Of a stretch of 64,000 nt of DNA, positions 10,101 to 18,777 are shown one piece after another. The notes under the pieces were generated by a model. It searched no databases, was not told where the DNA came from, and was given only the letters and a program-made list of their open reading frames with translations. Position numbers and translations under genes: made by a program. The first letter of the stretch is position 1; every line of letters begins with the position of its first letter. Source of the stretch: Lutimaribacter degradans (lineage in GTDB: Bacteria > Pseudomonadota > Alphaproteobacteria > Rhodobacterales > Rhodobacteraceae); contig NZ_JAMQGO010000003.1 of the NCBI RefSeq assembly GCF_023703375.1, positions 248,001 through 312,000 on the forward strand, written 5' to 3'.

Positions 10101-10526
10101 GGGGCTGACCTCGGCCTCAAGCGGGAAACGCCGCAGGATCGCCGCGCAAAACGAGTGAATCGTCTGAATCTTCAGCCCGCCCGGCGTTTCGATCGCGCGG
10201 GCAAACAGCGTGCGCGCGGTTGCCAGAACATCGTCGCCAAAGGGGCCTTCATGGCCCAGTTCCCGCAGGGCATCGCGCAGCGCGTCATTGGGCAGCATCG
10301 CCCATTCGCCCAGCCGCCTGAACAGGCGGTTCTGCATCTCGCTGGCGGCGGCCTTGGTATAGGTCAGGCACAAGATGCGCTGCGGTTCGGCCCCTTCCAG
10401 TAGCAGCCGCGCCACGCGGTCGGTCAAGACCCTTGTCTTGCCTGACCCTGCATTGGCTGCCAGCCAGGTCGAGTTGCGCGGTTGCGCGGCATAGATCTGT
10501 GCCCGCGTGGCGTCGTCAAGGCTCAT
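7122..10526 (-). CDS. addA: AddA, helicase-nuclease subunit for double-strand break repair
   Basis: UvrD-like 3'-5' helicase with a C-terminal nuclease; it works with AddB as the RecBCD equivalent of alphaproteobacteria. The start is ATG at 10526 (MSLDDATRAQIYAAQ), which overlaps the addB stop by 4 bases. Length is about 1134 residues. Seen in order: Walker A (AANAGSGKTRVL), Walker B/motif II (HILVDEAQDTSPAQW), motif III (VVGDKKQSIYSFQGADP), motif V/VI (TVHGAKGLEAP, LLYVAMTRAEK), and the nuclease core (VHIVDFKSN followed by QLGAYAAAL). Confidence 0.97.
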   Translation of the reverse strand: MSLDDATRAQIYAAQPRNSTWLAANAGSGKTRVLTDRVARLLLEGAEPQRILCLTYTKAAASEMQNRLFRRLGEWAMLPNDALRDALRELGHEGPFGDDVLATARTLFARAIETPGGLKIQTIHSFCAAILRRFPLEAEVSPGFTEMEDRAAALMRAEIVQEMADGAEAGVVQSLALHLSDQDFEKVTGEIVGKRGVFAEKPSWNDIARLLGLPDGASRADALRIAFTGEERDTSDAISGVLADQSVTYQKFAAEIAALDLENPSFEVLETLFRYFLYQGGDNIGKSKSVNFPQSNHTKVVEAMAPIVDDVHAWMDRVADAYDFLLACDLADKTAALHDFADAFLPRYAARKQALGWLDFDDLILKARDLLTDERVAAWVLYRLDGGIDHILVDEAQDTSPAQWRVIELLAQEFTAGQGAREDVARTIFVVGDKKQSIYSFQGADPREFDRMQAEFAQRLESTGRPLVHSELSFSFRSAEPILRLVDETFSGKDNSGFPQGNRHRAFKNEMPGRVDLWPVIEPAKQASDGAWHDPVDRISEDHHTKQMARRVAENIRDMLEQATIPEEIGNTGHYRMRHVRAGDILILVQRRSDLFAEIIRACKDLRLPIAGADRLKVGAELAVRDLAALMSFLDLAEDDLSLAVALKSPLFGWSEQDLFTLAHGRGKAYLWQRLRGQAERYPETFAMLNDLRNQTDFLRPYDLIERILTRHDGRRRLLARLGPEAEDGINAFLAQALAYERSEVPSLSGFLQWMETDDLEIKRQMDAAGDRIRVMTVHGAKGLEAPIVILPDAAKRDVQIKDVFMTHRGRAVWRVSKPLMPASGKDVRDTLQDAQKAERDRLLYVAMTRAEKWLIVGAAGDLGKDGDSWYDMIAAGLAHCGQVDHQFPFGPGKRLEAGDWSAPAEEDDAPHAPGPPDLPPHFHDLASQPAHSVQLLSPSDLGGAKALPGDAGQDEEAAKRHGRQVHLLLEHLPGHPPDTWEHLARRILSLGADRAKDTQFRTVLDEVVQILGNPALSDLFGPGSMAEVPLVATLDDRHRLNGVVDRLILTETGVHIVDFKSNATIPDTADQTPEGLLRQLGAYAAALRDIFPGKEVSCAILWTRHARLMPVPAALADAALARFLAAQDENGAA

Positions 10527-13471
10527 GACAGATCCTCCGGCCTGGGGTCGTGCGTGGTATCCCACTCGCCGAAACGCGCCAATTGATCATAGTCGGAATG
10601 ATCGGTCTCCTTGAACATCGCCCGGCGAGCGGAAAAGCCCTGGTCAGGCTCCAGGTAGGCAGAAACCAGCTTTACGAACTCGGCCCAGACCTGATCTGGC
10701 GGGTTCTTATCCAGCGGGGCGGCAACTTCCTTGGCGTCGCTGCCAAGGCCGATGAACATGGCGCGTGCGACCTCGGCGGGGGGCAACCCCTCGAACGCGC
10801 CTTCGGCGGCCATCGCCGCCTCAAGCAGCAATTGCTTGTCGAAGGCAGTCTGTTCCTTGGCGCTGGGCACGGCGCCGGTCTTGTAATCGTAGATATGCAA
10901 GGCGCTGCTGTCGTCGCGGTCGATCCTGTCGGCCTTGGCCGTCAAGGTGAAGGCGGGCGTGGTGATCGTGTGGCTTGCCTTTATCTCGAACCCCACGGGC
11001 CGGGCGGTGGCCAGCCGCGCTTCTTCCGTTGCGACAAACCACCCGGCCACCCGTTGCAGCCGGGCCAGCCAAAGTGCCCGCATGTCTGACCAAGGGACAT
11101 GTTCGGCCAGAATGGTGCCTGCCTTGTCCAACATGGCTTCGGTCGACAGGGGCGTGTTATCCTGTACGACGCCTTTTACGAACTGCTCCAGAACCTCGTG
11201 AGTTACGATCCCGCGCAGCAGCGCGTCGGGGGCGCGCATCAGCGGATCGAGTGGGCGCAGACCCAGAACATGCCGGGCGTAAATGGCATAGGGGTCGCGC
11301 ACCAGCCGCTTGATTTCCGTGACCGACAGCTTGCGGGGCCGCGCTGCCACCGGTGGCCGAGGCGATGGGCGCGGCATCGGGTCAACCTGTTCGACCGCTT
11401 CCAGCGCCGCGATCCGGTCAAGCCATGTCTGGCCGCGTTCCTTGGCGACCCGCAATGCCGCAGGGCCGTTTTGCGCGGGCAGCCCCTCGGACAGGTTCAA
11501 CAGCCGGTTCAGCCATCGTGACGGCACGGTTTGCGCATCGTCCGACCGTTCGGCGCGGGTCAGCCATATCTCGGGCGCTGCGACGGCTTGCTGAAAGTCA
11601 TGCGCCGACAGGCCAATCCGCCGCTCGGGCAGCAACAGGCCTGCATCGTGGCGCATTTTCCGGTTCAGCCACGGGTCGGGTGCGGGCATCTCGGGCCAAC
11701 TGCCTTCGTTCAGGCCGCCCAGGATCAGCAGGTCGGCCCCTTGCACCCGCGCCTCCAGCGTGCCCCAAATCAGGATCCGTGGGTGCGGTGCGTCGCGATC
11801 GCGCACCTCGCCCCGCTGCATGATCGCGTTGAACAGGGCCGCGTAATCGGCAGCCGTCATCGGGCCGCCCGCACCGGCCTCGGCCTGCAATTCGGTCACG
11901 GCCTTCAGTGCCTCGCGCCCGGGTTTTTCCGCCCAAAGCCCTCCGCTGGCCTCGCCATCGGGGCCTGCAGCCAAACGCGAGGCCAGATCAATATGGCGCG
12001 CCAGGTGATCGGCTAGCGGGTGTTCGCCCGACACGTTTTGCCCGGTCAGGCAATTCGCGACCCAGCCTGCCCAGGCGGCAGCCCCCGCATCGCCACGGGA
12101 TTCGGCCCATGCCGCAAGCGTGGCGGGCCCCGGATAGGGCTGGCCCTTGCGCCGCAGGTAAAGCTCCAGCTCACGGGTCCAGCGCAGATGATCGCCCCGC
12201 GTGCTGCCGGTATGCGTCAGCGGATGTTTCAGCAGGGTAATGATCGCCGCTGCATCGGATTTTCGGTGAAACAGGGCCGCCACATGCCGCAAGAACCGGC
12301 CCGGCGCGCTTAGTTGCAATGGCAGTCCGGCGCTGTCGTCGGGCAATATGCCCCACCGATCCAGCGCCGCGGTCACCTGGCGTGTCAGCATGCGGTCCGG
12401 CGTGATCAGCGCGGCGGTCTGCCCCTCTTCGGCCGCCTGGCGCAGGCGCAGCGCAATGGCCAATGCCTCGTCGCGTTGCGATGGCGCAACCAGTAGCGTG
12501 ACATCGTCGAATGCCGGGGCCAGGTCGCCCAGTTGCGGCCCTTCGGCCAGCCAGCAATCGGTCACCGGGGCGGGCCGCAACGCAAGCGAGATCAGCCGAT
12601 TGCGCGACGCGCTGGGCGGTGGCGTGTCCGACCACGCCATGACATCGGCACGTGTTATGCCCAGATTGCGCATCAGGGCGTGAAACCTGTATTGCGGATG
12701 ATCCTCGGCGGTCAGCGCATCGTTCAGGTCTTTCCACGCCGCCAGTGGCATGTCGAAATCGAAACCCGGCAGAACGATCGCGCCTTGCGGCAGCCTCGCG
12801 ACCGCCTGCATCAGACGCATTGTTGTGCCGCGCGACCCGGTTGAGCCCGCAAGGATGACCGGATCGCCCAGCGGCGCCTCCGCCCATTGCCGCGCCAGCG
12901 CGTCAATGACCATGCGTTGCCGCGTTTCCGTGTCAGGCGCCTCGCCAGCCTGGTCGAAATAATGCTCGACGATCTGAAGGAATTTCAGCGAGCGCGCCCA
13001 ATGCTCGGAATGATCGCTGACATCAAGCTCGTACAGCGTTTGCGGCGGCACGCCCTCGCCATGCATTTCATCCATCAGCGCGGCCAGTGAATCCGACAGG
13101 TCATAAAGAGAGGCGCGCGGGGCCAGGTCGGGGGCGCGTGCCATAAGCCCGGCCACCAACTGCGTTATCTCCAACCGTCGCCGCAGCGGCGGCACGGCGG
13201 GGGGTATGTCTGCCAGCAACCGGGCCTCGGGCAGGTCGGTCACAAGCTCGATCCGGGGTAGCAGGCAGGCCGGACCCTCGGCGAACAGCCGGGTGATGCG
13301 CCGCGCCATCCGGGCGGTGTTCACCACAAGGCGCACGCGCGCCAGCGCCTCGGGCGGTTGATCGGCGAAATCTTGGCGCAACCGCCGCACCAGTGCAGCC
13401 GGGAAATCGACACCGGGCGGAACGCCAAAGACACGGGGGGTATCCGACGGCTCAAACATCTGGCTGTCCAA
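10523..13471 (-). CDS. addB: AddB, nuclease subunit for double-strand break repair
   Basis: Partner of AddA, about 980 residues. A degenerate ATP-site-like segment (VILAGSTGSRGTTMRLM) lies in the N-terminal half. A PD-(D/E)XK nuclease core near the C-terminus has LHIYDYKTGAVPSAKEQ followed by FDKQLLLEAAMA. Start choice: TTG at 13471 has an ideal GAGGAG 4 bases upstream, while ATG at 13459 gives a more usual MFEPSDTPRVFG opening but no close ribosome site. Either start overlaps the end of the upstream nucleotidyltransferase gene, so translation is coupled. Confidence 0.95.
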   Translation of the reverse strand: MDSQMFEPSDTPRVFGVPPGVDFPAALVRRLRQDFADQPPEALARVRLVVNTARMARRITRLFAEGPACLLPRIELVTDLPEARLLADIPPAVPPLRRRLEITQLVAGLMARAPDLAPRASLYDLSDSLAALMDEMHGEGVPPQTLYELDVSDHSEHWARSLKFLQIVEHYFDQAGEAPDTETRQRMVIDALARQWAEAPLGDPVILAGSTGSRGTTMRLMQAVARLPQGAIVLPGFDFDMPLAAWKDLNDALTAEDHPQYRFHALMRNLGITRADVMAWSDTPPPSASRNRLISLALRPAPVTDCWLAEGPQLGDLAPAFDDVTLLVAPSQRDEALAIALRLRQAAEEGQTAALITPDRMLTRQVTAALDRWGILPDDSAGLPLQLSAPGRFLRHVAALFHRKSDAAAIITLLKHPLTHTGSTRGDHLRWTRELELYLRRKGQPYPGPATLAAWAESRGDAGAAAWAGWVANCLTGQNVSGEHPLADHLARHIDLASRLAAGPDGEASGGLWAEKPGREALKAVTELQAEAGAGGPMTAADYAALFNAIMQRGEVRDRDAPHPRILIWGTLEARVQGADLLILGGLNEGSWPEMPAPDPWLNRKMRHDAGLLLPERRIGLSAHDFQQAVAAPEIWLTRAERSDDAQTVPSRWLNRLLNLSEGLPAQNGPAALRVAKERGQTWLDRIAALEAVEQVDPMPRPSPRPPVAARPRKLSVTEIKRLVRDPYAIYARHVLGLRPLDPLMRAPDALLRGIVTHEVLEQFVKGVVQDNTPLSTEAMLDKAGTILAEHVPWSDMRALWLARLQRVAGWFVATEEARLATARPVGFEIKASHTITTPAFTLTAKADRIDRDDSSALHIYDYKTGAVPSAKEQTAFDKQLLLEAAMAAEGAFEGLPPAEVARAMFIGLGSDAKEVAAPLDKNPPDQVWAEFVKLVSAYLEPDQGFSARRAMFKETDHSDYDQLARFGEWDTTHDPRPEDLS

Positions 13472-14144
13472 TCATCTCCTCGGCCTGGGCGATGCCCTCG
13501 GGGTGGCCTACGTCGCACCATTGGCCGGGATAGCTCAGCCCGTACATGCGCCCATCTTGCAGCATCCTGTCCCACAAAAGGTTAAGCGAAAAGGCCCGAT
13601 CGGGAATATCGGCCAGGGCCTCGGTCTTGATGATTTGCGCCCCGGCGTAGATTTGCCCCGGTCCGCGGCTCAAACGCCCGGCACCGTCTAAAATGAAGTC
13701 GCCCCCGCCTGGGTGCCCAACGGCATTTTCCGCGGGAATAGTGACCAATAACGCGTCCATTGCCCGGGCATCCCATGCCTCTTCCAAAAGTTTCAGCGGG
13801 TTCGGGCCGCGCCAGATTGCATCGGTGTTCAGCGTGAAAACAGGCCCCGCGCCCAATTTTGGCAGCGCATGACGCAACCCGCCGCCGGTTTCAAGGATGT
13901 CGGGTGCTTCATGCGAAATGGCCACGCCCCGCCCGGCCAGGTGGGCCGCGATCTGATCGGCCAGGTAATGGGTGTTCACAACGGGGCGTGACAGACCCGC
14001 CTGTTCTACCAGGTCCAGCGCATGATCCAGCAGTGGCCGGCCCGCCACCTCGATCAGGGGTTTTGGCCGGGTCCGGGTCAGCGCGCCCATCCGCGTGCCG
14101 AACCCGGCGGCAAACAGCATCACGGCGTCGGGCGTGTTCCGCAT
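13452..14144 (-). CDS. murU: MurU-like N-acetylmuramate 1-phosphate uridylyltransferase
   Basis: Sugar-1-phosphate nucleotidyltransferase of 230 residues. The signature LFAAGFGTRMGALTRTRPKP (residues about 10-29) and a metal-binding LNTDAIW are present. Its partner, directly upstream and overlapping by 25 bases, is an AmgK-type kinase. That pair defines the anabolic MurNAc recycling route (MurNAc to MurNAc-1-P to UDP-MurNAc) known from Pseudomonas putida. The assignment rests on this pairing; alone it could be read as a generic mannose-1-P guanylyltransferase. Confidence 0.88.
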   Translation of the reverse strand: MRNTPDAVMLFAAGFGTRMGALTRTRPKPLIEVAGRPLLDHALDLVEQAGLSRPVVNTHYLADQIAAHLAGRGVAISHEAPDILETGGGLRHALPKLGAGPVFTLNTDAIWRGPNPLKLLEEAWDARAMDALLVTIPAENAVGHPGGGDFILDGAGRLSRGPGQIYAGAQIIKTEALADIPDRAFSLNLLWDRMLQDGRMYGLSYPGQWCDVGHPEGIAQAEEMIGQPDV

Positions 14145-15145
14145 AGCGATTTGAGCCTTTCCAGGATCGGGGCGTCGGGCTCCGGCAGAATGTCCAGAAC
14201 CAATGGGGCAACGGGCGCCAGCGCCGGATGTTCAAGGTCGTGCAGAAGGTGCTCCCACACGCGGGGGATCAGGTTGACATAATGCGCCTTGCCATCGCGC
14301 AGCGACAACCGCGCGAAAACACCAAGGATGCGCAGGTTTCGCTGGGCGCCCAGAACGGCATAAGCCGCGTCGAATGCTGTCGGGTCAAGGTCGTTCTCGG
14401 CCACGTAATGGGTAATCATCCGCATTTCGATGTCGTGCGGAACATCGCGGCGGGCGTCTTGCAACAGCGATACCAGATCATAGGCCCGATGCCCGCGCAT
14501 CGCATCTTGGAAATCCAGCAGGCCAACGCGTGCAACGCCGCTGCGCTCGGGCAGCCACAGCAGGTTCTCGGCATGGTAATCGCGCTGGATAAGCACGTCA
14601 ACTTCGGGGACCACTTGGGTTAAAACAGGCTCGAACACGGCGCAAAACGCCTGTTTCGCGGTTTCGTCGGCCTCTGCCGCGCCGCGCAGGTACCAATCAA
14701 AGGCCAGTGCGGCCAACCGCGTCATCAGGGCGGAATCGTAAGTGGCAAGGCCGGGTGGCAGCGCCGCGCGATGCAGGTGCGACAGCACGTCGGTCGCGGC
14801 CTGGTAAAGCGTGGGTTCCAGCGCCGGTTCGGCCAGGGTGACACGGGCAAACAGCGCATCGCCCAGGTCTTCGATCAATAGAAAACCGTGATCGGGGTCT
14901 TCCGCCAGTATATCGGGGGCGCTCAATCCCTGTGCCGACAGGTGCCGCGCGATGGCAGCGAAAGGGCGTACGTTCTCGCCTTTCCCCGGGTCGGCATCCA
15001 TGAGAACGGCGCTGGCCCCGGTGTCGGGGTGAAACACCCGCTCGTATCGCCGGTTCGACGCGTCGCCCGCCAGTAGTTCCTGCCGTGACCCGCGCCAGGG
15101 TGTGTGATCCAGAAATGCGCGCGCCTGGCTTGCGCGGTCGGTCAT
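14120..15145 (-). CDS. amgK: AmgK-like N-acetylmuramate/GlcNAc anomeric kinase
   Basis: Aminoglycoside-phosphotransferase-fold kinase of 341 residues. The catalytic loop is RDYHAENLLWLP and the metal-binding segment is GLLDFQDAMRGHRAYDLVSLL. The N-terminal LLAGDASNRRYERV is typical of AmgK and unlike antibiotic kinases. It is coupled to tsaE upstream (4-base overlap) and murU downstream. Expected role: phosphorylate recycled MurNAc at C1 for MurU. It should not be called an aminoglycoside-resistance gene. Confidence 0.9.
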   Translation of the reverse strand: MTDRASQARAFLDHTPWRGSRQELLAGDASNRRYERVFHPDTGASAVLMDADPGKGENVRPFAAIARHLSAQGLSAPDILAEDPDHGFLLIEDLGDALFARVTLAEPALEPTLYQAATDVLSHLHRAALPPGLATYDSALMTRLAALAFDWYLRGAAEADETAKQAFCAVFEPVLTQVVPEVDVLIQRDYHAENLLWLPERSGVARVGLLDFQDAMRGHRAYDLVSLLQDARRDVPHDIEMRMITHYVAENDLDPTAFDAAYAVLGAQRNLRILGVFARLSLRDGKAHYVNLIPRVWEHLLHDLEHPALAPVAPLVLDILPEPDAPILERLKSLCGTRPTP

Positions 15146-15618
15146 GGGGCGAGCTCCGTTATCAGGTCGGTCCAGCGCGGGTCGGTCCAGCGCAGGGTCA
15201 GCCGCCGCGCATCATCGGTTGCGCCGGGTTCGAAAGACAGGTGAAGGGCCTGTTCCGGCGCCAAAACACCCAGCCGGTCGGGCCATTCAACAAGACAAAT
15301 CGCAGTGTCAAAGGCATCGATCAGGCCCAGTTCGGCCACCTCGTCGGGGTGGCCCAGGCGGTAAAGGTCGCTATGCCATATTTCGCAATCGGGCCCGTCA
15401 TAGATTTGCACCAGCGTGAAGGTGGGCGATGGCACATCTTCGGGCTGTGCCAAAAGCGATTGGATCAGCGCGCGCGCAAAATGGGTTTTGCCGGCGCCTA
15501 TCGGCCCTTCCAGCAGCAGCACGTCGCCCGGTTGCAGGCAAGCGCCGAGCCTGACGGCGAAACCGGCGGTCTGCTTGGGGTCTGGCAGGGTCAGGTGGTG
15601 AACGCGGGGCAAGGACAT
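15142..15618 (-). CDS. tsaE: TsaE, tRNA threonylcarbamoyladenosine biosynthesis ATPase
   Basis: Small P-loop ATPase (158 residues) needed with TsaB and TsaD to make t6A37 in tRNA. Walker A is LLEGPIGAGKTHFARAL, followed by SPTFTLVQIY and DLYRLGHPDEVAELGL, all family hallmarks. It is first in the run tsaE-amgK-murU-addB-addA, all leftward with overlaps. Its partner tsaD is at 25257. Confidence 0.96.
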   Translation of the reverse strand: MSLPRVHHLTLPDPKQTAGFAVRLGACLQPGDVLLLEGPIGAGKTHFARALIQSLLAQPEDVPSPTFTLVQIYDGPDCEIWHSDLYRLGHPDEVAELGLIDAFDTAICLVEWPDRLGVLAPEQALHLSFEPGATDDARRLTLRWTDPRWTDLITELAP

Positions 15619-15667
15619 GGGCCGAACCTAACGACCCTGCGCGCGCCCGCAAGTGGCTTTGGCGGGC

Positions 15668-17215
15668 TCAACCCGTTTCGACCACGGCAACGCGGCTGTC
15701 GCGCGCAAAGGCCACCATGCGTGCGCCATTTATCAACGGGCGCACCCGGCAAATGCGGCGCGAACCGTCATTCAGGCGCACGGTTATGCCATCCAACGCG
15801 GTTCCGGTGGTCAGCGCCTCTTCGACACCGCGCCAATGCGTGGCCGGGTCTGATTTTCCGCGCCATACGGTCAGCGCATCCCCGATCGAGGTATCGGCAA
15901 AGGCGCTGTCAGGGTCGACGCCCCAGACCGCGCGGAACTCGGAATTGCTGAAGGCCAGCACACCGTCGGCGGTGAACACGGCCATCGCCGCATCCATCTG
16001 GTCCAGTACCGCGTTGCCCAGCGCCAGTTCCGACCGAAAGCTGCGCGTGAGCGACACCTCGTGGCTGATATCCTCGAACAGAAAGGCGACCGCGCCATCG
16101 GGGTGGGGCCGGCCCGTCACACGATAGGTCTGGCCTGACGGCAATGACCAGGTTTCGTGGAAATGACCGTCGCTTGCCGCCGCAACCAGCGTACCGATCC
16201 TTTCGCGCCAATTGGCATAATTCTTTGGTTCGGGCATCATCTGCTTGTCGCGTAGCATGTCAAAGAAACACAAGATCGTGGGGCGGCCGCTCAGGAAATC
16301 AACCGGCAGTTCGGTCAGGTCCACAAGCGCGGGGTTGAAAAGCGCCAACTGCCTGTCGCGGTTGAAGATGGCCAGCCCGATCGAAAGATGCGCGAAGGTT
16401 TTCGTAAGCGTCTGAACGAAATTTCTTTGTGCGATCTCGGCTTTGACGATGGCATCCACATTCATGCAGTAAGTGATCTTTCGCGACCCGGCGTCGACGG
16501 TGGAAAGATCGTACCAATGTTGCACGTCGCCCCCAGGTTCGGCCACGCTGACGCGCCGGTTGGCAAAGCCCTGGTCGCACGGGGTAAGATCGTCGAACAA
16601 TTGTGGCGGCCGGGCACCTTCGCCCGTGCTGTCAAAGCCAAGGCTCTTGGCCAGGGCCAGGTAGGCGGGGTTCGCCCACAGCATGCGGCTGTCCTTGTCT
16701 TGCGCGAAAATCGGGTTGGGCGTGTGGGCCAACCCGAGGCGCATATGCCCCAGCTCGGCCAAAGCGCCCTGCAGCTTGTGCAAGGTGCTGCCGCTCATCC
16801 CGTCAAGCGGGTTTCCCATCATCAAAAGCCGGGTGCAATCCTGGTTGTGACGGATCACCAGTTTTCCGGGGTCGGCGGTATCACCGGGCCGGAACACGGT
16901 TTCGCCCTCTGCCAGGTCATTGGGATCGTCAGGCACATCGGAAAATCGCAGCGACAATTGTTGCACCAGGGCGGCCCAGTCATCGAGATCGGTCTTGGAA
17001 AGCCGATCTTCGAAAAAGGCCGATGTATTGGCCATGTCCACCATGTCGCGCCCCGAGAAAAGAAAGGCCGCCGGAACGGCGGTGGCTTGCGGTGCCGCGT
17101 TGCCCGCCGCAGTTGTCATGCTGGCGCGCGTCAACCACCACAACAGGGCCACCCCGCCCGCACCGCCCAAGGCGGCCGCGGCCAGCAACAAAAGATCAAT
17201 GCCCGAACTGAACAT
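15668..17215 (-). CDS. Membrane-anchored multi-PAS protein without an output domain
   Basis: About 515 residues: one N-terminal membrane span (residues about 7-28, LLLLAAAALGGAGGVALLWW), then three PAS-like segments. These are around IFAQDKDSRMLWANPAYLAL, AIFNRDRQLALFNPALVDL and AVFTADGVLAFSNSEFRAVW. No histidine-kinase, GGDEF, EAL or receiver domain follows the last PAS; the protein ends at a PAS-like SRRICRVRPLINGARMVAF segment. ATG 17215 is preferred over GTG 17221 because GAGG sits 7 bases before the ATG. It lies 68 bases downstream of regB on the same strand, so it may be co-transcribed and act in the same redox or light signalling network. The molecular role is unknown. Confidence 0.8.
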   Translation of the reverse strand: MFSSGIDLLLLAAAALGGAGGVALLWWLTRASMTTAAGNAAPQATAVPAAFLFSGRDMVDMANTSAFFEDRLSKTDLDDWAALVQQLSLRFSDVPDDPNDLAEGETVFRPGDTADPGKLVIRHNQDCTRLLMMGNPLDGMSGSTLHKLQGALAELGHMRLGLAHTPNPIFAQDKDSRMLWANPAYLALAKSLGFDSTGEGARPPQLFDDLTPCDQGFANRRVSVAEPGGDVQHWYDLSTVDAGSRKITYCMNVDAIVKAEIAQRNFVQTLTKTFAHLSIGLAIFNRDRQLALFNPALVDLTELPVDFLSGRPTILCFFDMLRDKQMMPEPKNYANWRERIGTLVAAASDGHFHETWSLPSGQTYRVTGRPHPDGAVAFLFEDISHEVSLTRSFRSELALGNAVLDQMDAAMAVFTADGVLAFSNSEFRAVWGVDPDSAFADTSIGDALTVWRGKSDPATHWRGVEEALTTGTALDGITVRLNDGSRRICRVRPLINGARMVAFARDSRVAVVETG

Positions 17216-17283
17216 GCGCACGCCTCAAAGCCCTTGATTCAAAGGCTGCTCAGAAAATGGTTAGCAAAGTGTTAACGTGGCTT

Positions 17284-18696
17284 TCAGATTTGCAGCAGCT
17301 CGTTGCGCGCCGTCACCGGCAGATCGGCTGCGCGCACGTCAATCCGGTCGCGTGGCCAACTGACCTCGATGATCGCTCCGCAGCGTTCCGGGTGCTCGGA
17401 TGGCGCCAGGAACGGGTCGTGCCCGTTGGCAAAACTCAATTCGGCGCCGGTACGTTCCAGCAGCGTCTTGGCAATGAACAGGCCCAGGCCCATCCCTTCG
17501 TATTCCGGGCGCGCGGACGTGTCATTCGTGCTGCGCCGCCGCCGCATGAATGGGTCGCCGATACGGCCCAGCAATTGTTGCGGAAATCCGCGCCCGTCAT
17601 CCATGATACGCACGACGATGTTGCCATCGGTCCACTCGCCCTCGATCCAGACGCGCCCGTGTGCGAAATCGACAGCGTTCTGAACCAGGTTGCGCAAGCC
17701 GTGGATGATTTCGGGCCGTCGCAAGATGGCAGGGTGCGCCGGGTCGGCGCCTGCCGCCGGATGAAAATCGAAGAGCAACTCCTTGCCGCGGTCAATGTGC
17801 GGGCCTGCGGCCTCTTCTATGACGGCGCTCAAAGGGGCCTGGCGCAGGTGAAGGTCGTCCTTGCCTGCCTGCCCCATCGACCGCAGGATATCCCGGCAAC
17901 GGTCGGCCTGATCGCGGATCAGCCGCGCGTCCTCGGCCAGTTCCGGGTCGTCTTCCAACACCTCGGCCAGCTCGGCGCTGGCCAGCTTGATCGTCGCCAG
18001 CGGCGTTCCCAGCTCGTGCGCCGCTGCGGCAACCACGCCCCCCAGGTCGGTCAGGCGCTGCTCCCGCGAAAGGGCCATCTGCGTGGCTTGCAGCGCGTCT
18101 GACATCGTGTGCATCTCTACCGTCACGCGGCGCGAATAGATGCTCAGGAACACCACGGCGATCACGATCGAGACCCAGTTGCCGAAGATGAACAGGTCGG
18201 GGATGCGCAGCAAGGCACCGTCAGCCGTGCGCAAGGGCACATAGGCCGTGGCCAGAACCGATACCGCGGAAATCGCTGTCAGCCCGACGAACATCGTCGA
18301 CCGCATTTTCAGCACATTGGCTGAAATCACGACCGGCCCAAGGATCAACACCGAGAACGGGTTGTGCAGTCCGCCCGTCAGGTACAATAGCAACGATAGC
18401 TGCAACAGGTCGAACAGGACCATCAGCAGGTTCTCGGTTTCCGAAAGGCGCTTGTTCTCGGGGAAGATGAACGTGGCAACCAGGTTGCCGATCACGGAAA
18501 CGCCGACAACCAGCAAACACAAGGCATATTCCAGGTCCAGAGCGTAGACCTGGTTGGCGACCATCAGCGCCGAAAGCTGCCCGGTGATCGCACCCCAGCG
18601 CAACAGGATGATCGTGCGTAGCCGGATCCAGTTGCCCCGGTTACGTCCTTTCAGGATCGTCAGGTCGCTCTCGACTATCTGCGCGTTTTCGTCCAA
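17284..18696 (-). CDS. regB: RegB/PrrB redox-sensing histidine kinase
   Basis: Global redox sensor kinase controlling photosynthesis, respiration and carbon genes through RegA. It has six N-terminal membrane spans; the quinone-site motif GGLHNPF lies between spans. The phosphoacceptor H-box is AAHELGTPLATIKL, the redox-box Cys is in DRCRDILRSMG, and the ATPase boxes are NLVQNAVDFA, DDGRGF and GMGLGLFIAKTL. A frame-open ATG exists at 18774, but TTG 18696 is preferred. It has AGGGGA 5-6 bases upstream, leaves a real promoter gap to senC, and places His and Cys at 227 and 267. Those positions match the known H225/C265 of RegB almost exactly. Confidence 0.9.
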   Translation of the reverse strand: MDENAQIVESDLTILKGRNRGNWIRLRTIILLRWGAITGQLSALMVANQVYALDLEYALCLLVVGVSVIGNLVATFIFPENKRLSETENLLMVLFDLLQLSLLLYLTGGLHNPFSVLILGPVVISANVLKMRSTMFVGLTAISAVSVLATAYVPLRTADGALLRIPDLFIFGNWVSIVIAVVFLSIYSRRVTVEMHTMSDALQATQMALSREQRLTDLGGVVAAAAHELGTPLATIKLASAELAEVLEDDPELAEDARLIRDQADRCRDILRSMGQAGKDDLHLRQAPLSAVIEEAAGPHIDRGKELLFDFHPAAGADPAHPAILRRPEIIHGLRNLVQNAVDFAHGRVWIEGEWTDGNIVVRIMDDGRGFPQQLLGRIGDPFMRRRRSTNDTSARPEYEGMGLGLFIAKTLLERTGAELSFANGHDPFLAPSEHPERCGAIIEVSWPRDRIDVRAADLPVTARNELLQI

Positions 18697-18777
18697 TTGC
18701 GTCCCCTGATACGCTGTTGAATATGCGCGGCGAATATATTTTTGCTCTCCGGGCACCGTCTTGAAAGGATACACCCC

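Noticed and set aside
14120..15145. Aminoglycoside resistance kinase
   Set aside because: Same fold, but paired with MurU and carrying AmgK-type motifs; a cell-wall recycling role is far more likely.
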